Shown: positions 61,801 to 64,000 of the stretch, piece after piece
How positions within the stretch are numbered: the first letter of the stretch is position 1
Layout of the letters: the number at the start of each line of letters is the position of its first letter
Origin: Echiichthys vipera
Lineage: Eukaryota; Chordata; Actinopteri; Perciformes; Trachinidae
Length of the DNA: 64,000 nucleotides
Direction of reading: 5' to 3'
NCBI GenBank assembly: GCA_963691815.1
Contig: OY829667.1
Span: 8,136,821 to 8,200,820 of the forward strand
Position numbers and translations under genes: made by a program
The notes under the pieces: model-generated
What the model was told of the DNA's origin: nothing
Seen by the model: only the letters and a program-made list of their open reading frames with translations
The model's database searches: none

Positions 61801-63800
61801 AGTTCATCTATTTAGTATCAGTCATCATTTGGCGAACAGTGCGTTCAAGTTTACTTTTTGATCATGCTTATTAAAATGTTGTCTTTGGGAAAAACTTACA
61901 ATGGCGTCAGAATTATTTTAGTAATTGATTTTGTTTGGTAGATCAGTGATTAGGCAAACACTGTATGAAGAACGATTTTAAACCCTGAACTGGCTGTTCC
62001 CCGGCAAACTTTAAAATCCGGACACTGTGGCAGATCAGCTGTAGCTCTACGTTCGGTTTGAGGGGCACGATATCTGATTTATTGTCCGTACGATCAACGA
62101 TGGGGCTGTTTGACGACCGGATGGATTTCTTCTCTGATGCGCTGGGAACTGATCTGTTACAAACCGTGGTGTCATTGCTTTAATAGTATATCATATATTG
62201 TTATTATACAATTTCACATGTTACTACTTTTTAGGCTTTTCTGTTCACTTTAAAACGTTTGTCAGCGTATGCCGGACCACCTTATTATTCCTTTCTTCTT
62301 GTTTTTACATATAAAGGCAGATCTCCCTGTCAATTTGTTTGAATAAAACTTTAATAGAATAGTCAATGAACAATAGCAAGTCACCAGTGAAGCCTGTTGT
62401 TGTTGCATAATTACATGTTTCTCACAAGACCAAGAAGATTGTCAAGTGTGCGCAGGGAAGGAGAGAAAACGCAAGATATTTAGACAAATTACAAATTTTA
62501 GGTTTGACAGGCAATCAACGGTGAATCACGCAGCCTTTGACAGCTCATGAGGAAAAACAAAGAAACATCTGCTATAGAATTACGGGTAGATGCGCTACAG
62601 GTCCATCAGGACTTTGGACAGCTTTGTTTCTCCAACTTTGTTTCCCTCTCAGCTCTTTGCCTTTGAAACTATCATTAAGGCCAATCAATTGTTCAGCACG
62701 GTGGCAAACACAAGACACCACAAAGTCAGCCGAGCTATTGCCTGCTCATCCACCGACGTCGCCTGTCTTATCACTTCTTTCCGCGGGAGGCAATTTAAGG
62801 GGAAGACCAAATGACATTTTAGAACACAGATTAATGAGCACGGGAGTGTCGGCAGAAGTGAAGACACGCGACAGAGGTCAAGCATGTAATGACTGACCTT
62901 AAATTCAGTGGCATCCAAGTAGCCTGTTACGTTAAAAATCCTTCAAACTTTATTTACCATCTGTCGTGGTTTTCAGTAGGCATTAATGTCAGGACGTGTC
63001 AGCTTTAATAGCTGGAACTGGTTTGTAGAAAATACAATAAATCATCTTTACTGAAAAATCACTATATAAGATATTTACAGTGCACGTGGGTTCATTGATA
63101 CTTATCCAGAATAGATTGGTTTTTTTTTTATTTGTATTGTTGACTGCTGGTGATCACAACACCTACACAGCTTATTTGTGTGCATGCTCTGATGGCTAAA
63201 TCATTCGCACTCTGCTGCTTTTGTCTTTTCTTTTTTGCACTGCATTAATTAGGATTAATACTTAATTAAAGAGTTTTAAGACACCGCCTTTAAGGCTGCA
63301 CATGCGTTTGAAAATAAAATGGTAAAGTAAAGTGTCAGCTGGTGATGCTCTGCTCTGGTAGCTCAGTAGTGTCCCCAGTTGGCTTGCTAATACAGAGAGC
63401 TAAACCCCCACCCTCCGCCAACAGTTTTTGACAGCTCAAAATCTTTGCTATGATGTCACTAAAGACACAACCCATGTTATAACAAAATTGTTATTTTTTA
63501 AAAAGGATACATCCAGTCTGCAATTTTAGTTGGGAATATCATCCTTTTGTTAGCAAAATTACCAAAATACACCTGCCACCCCTCCTCCCCACCCCCTAGT
63601 AGCAGAGAGAGAGTGCAGGGGCAGAGGGGTTGTTTAGATTAATATGTTAGTCTTGTCTGCCTGACTCATTGATCCTTTATCTGACTGATGTTTATGCAAG
63701 TTGGAATCTATAGGCCCGGCCATGACTCTGAAATATCAGTAGCCTAAGTGTGCTGTGTATTGACAAACCCACGGCGCTGTCCGTGGTGCTGAAATAGCAG

Positions 63801-64000
63801 CAGCGGTGGAAGGAGCATTCAGATCTTAGTAACAGTGCCAATACTACAGTGTGAATTATTCTTTCTTGATTTCAAAATCTTACTTAAGCAAAAGTACTAA
63901 AGTATAAGCCTCAAAATATACTTAAAGTACCTGAAGTCAAAGTACTTATTATGCAGAATGGCCCATTTCTAAAAAATATATACTGTATTACAGGACTGTA
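63801..64000 (+). mobile_element. left part of a hAT-type MITE running off the window
   Basis: It starts CAGCGGTGGAAGGAGCATTC and continues with TTCAAAATCTTACTTAAG, AGTATAAGCCTCAAAATATA, CTTAAAGTACCTGAAGTC and GTACTTATTATGCAGAATGG, a familiar and very common percomorph element. The eight bases before it, AATAGCAG, would be the predicted target duplication. Confidence 0.75.

Noticed and set aside
63345..63400. Second tRNA-like head (TGGTAGCTCAGTAG)
   Set aside because: Only a box A-like string; no box B within the expected distance.

Overview
The window is vertebrate, and almost certainly from a percomorph-type teleost. It is dominated by introns, very long (CA/GT)n microsatellites, a tRNA-derived SINE of a kind common in spiny-rayed fish, and small hAT-like non-autonomous DNA transposons. 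No prokaryotic, viral or plasmid feature is visible. One protein-coding gene can be supported: a stim2 orthologue (stromal interaction molecule 2, an ER calcium sensor of store-operated calcium entry), on the + strand.

Layout. 1-10953 is the downstream part of a long intron 1; the exon with the start codon and signal peptide is not seen and probably lies upstream. Eleven coding exons follow at 10954-11084, 22752-22863, 25462-25573, 26961-27076, 27209-27386, 27475-27652, 28070-28231, 29111-29211, 29741-29979, 30071-30260 and 31369-31987. Splice phases are consistent throughout and give 712 residues from the first visible (split) codon to the stop. The 3' UTR probably runs to about 33.74 kb. 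From there to 64000 no coding exon can be supported. That region holds SINEs, MITE-like elements, simple repeats, a diverged tandem duplication and several stretches of unique sequence that may be conserved regulatory DNA.

The exons build one protein: a luminal EF-hand and SAM domain sense ER calcium, a single transmembrane helix crosses the ER membrane, and the cytosolic coiled coils and SOAR/CAD region bind and gate Orai channels. An acidic inhibitory segment, a Ser/Pro/Thr-rich tail and a terminal lysine-rich segment for plasma-membrane lipid follow. STIM2 rather than STIM1 is indicated by the GTL motif in the SOAR, the SAM sequence and the tail ending.

The hunt gave no convincing new biological system. 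The best leads are gene-level details: a roughly 150-bp (CA)n tract 14 nt after a splice donor inside the SOAR coding region, a weak donor with a frame-disrupting competitor 4 nt away, a shortened CC1-SOAR linker, no canonical S/T-x-I-P microtubule motif, and no recognisable STIM2.1 exon. Two small hAT MITEs have perfect 8-bp target duplications and lie 587 bp apart. Family comparisons come from memory of human STIM1/STIM2 and common fish repeats; no database search was possible.
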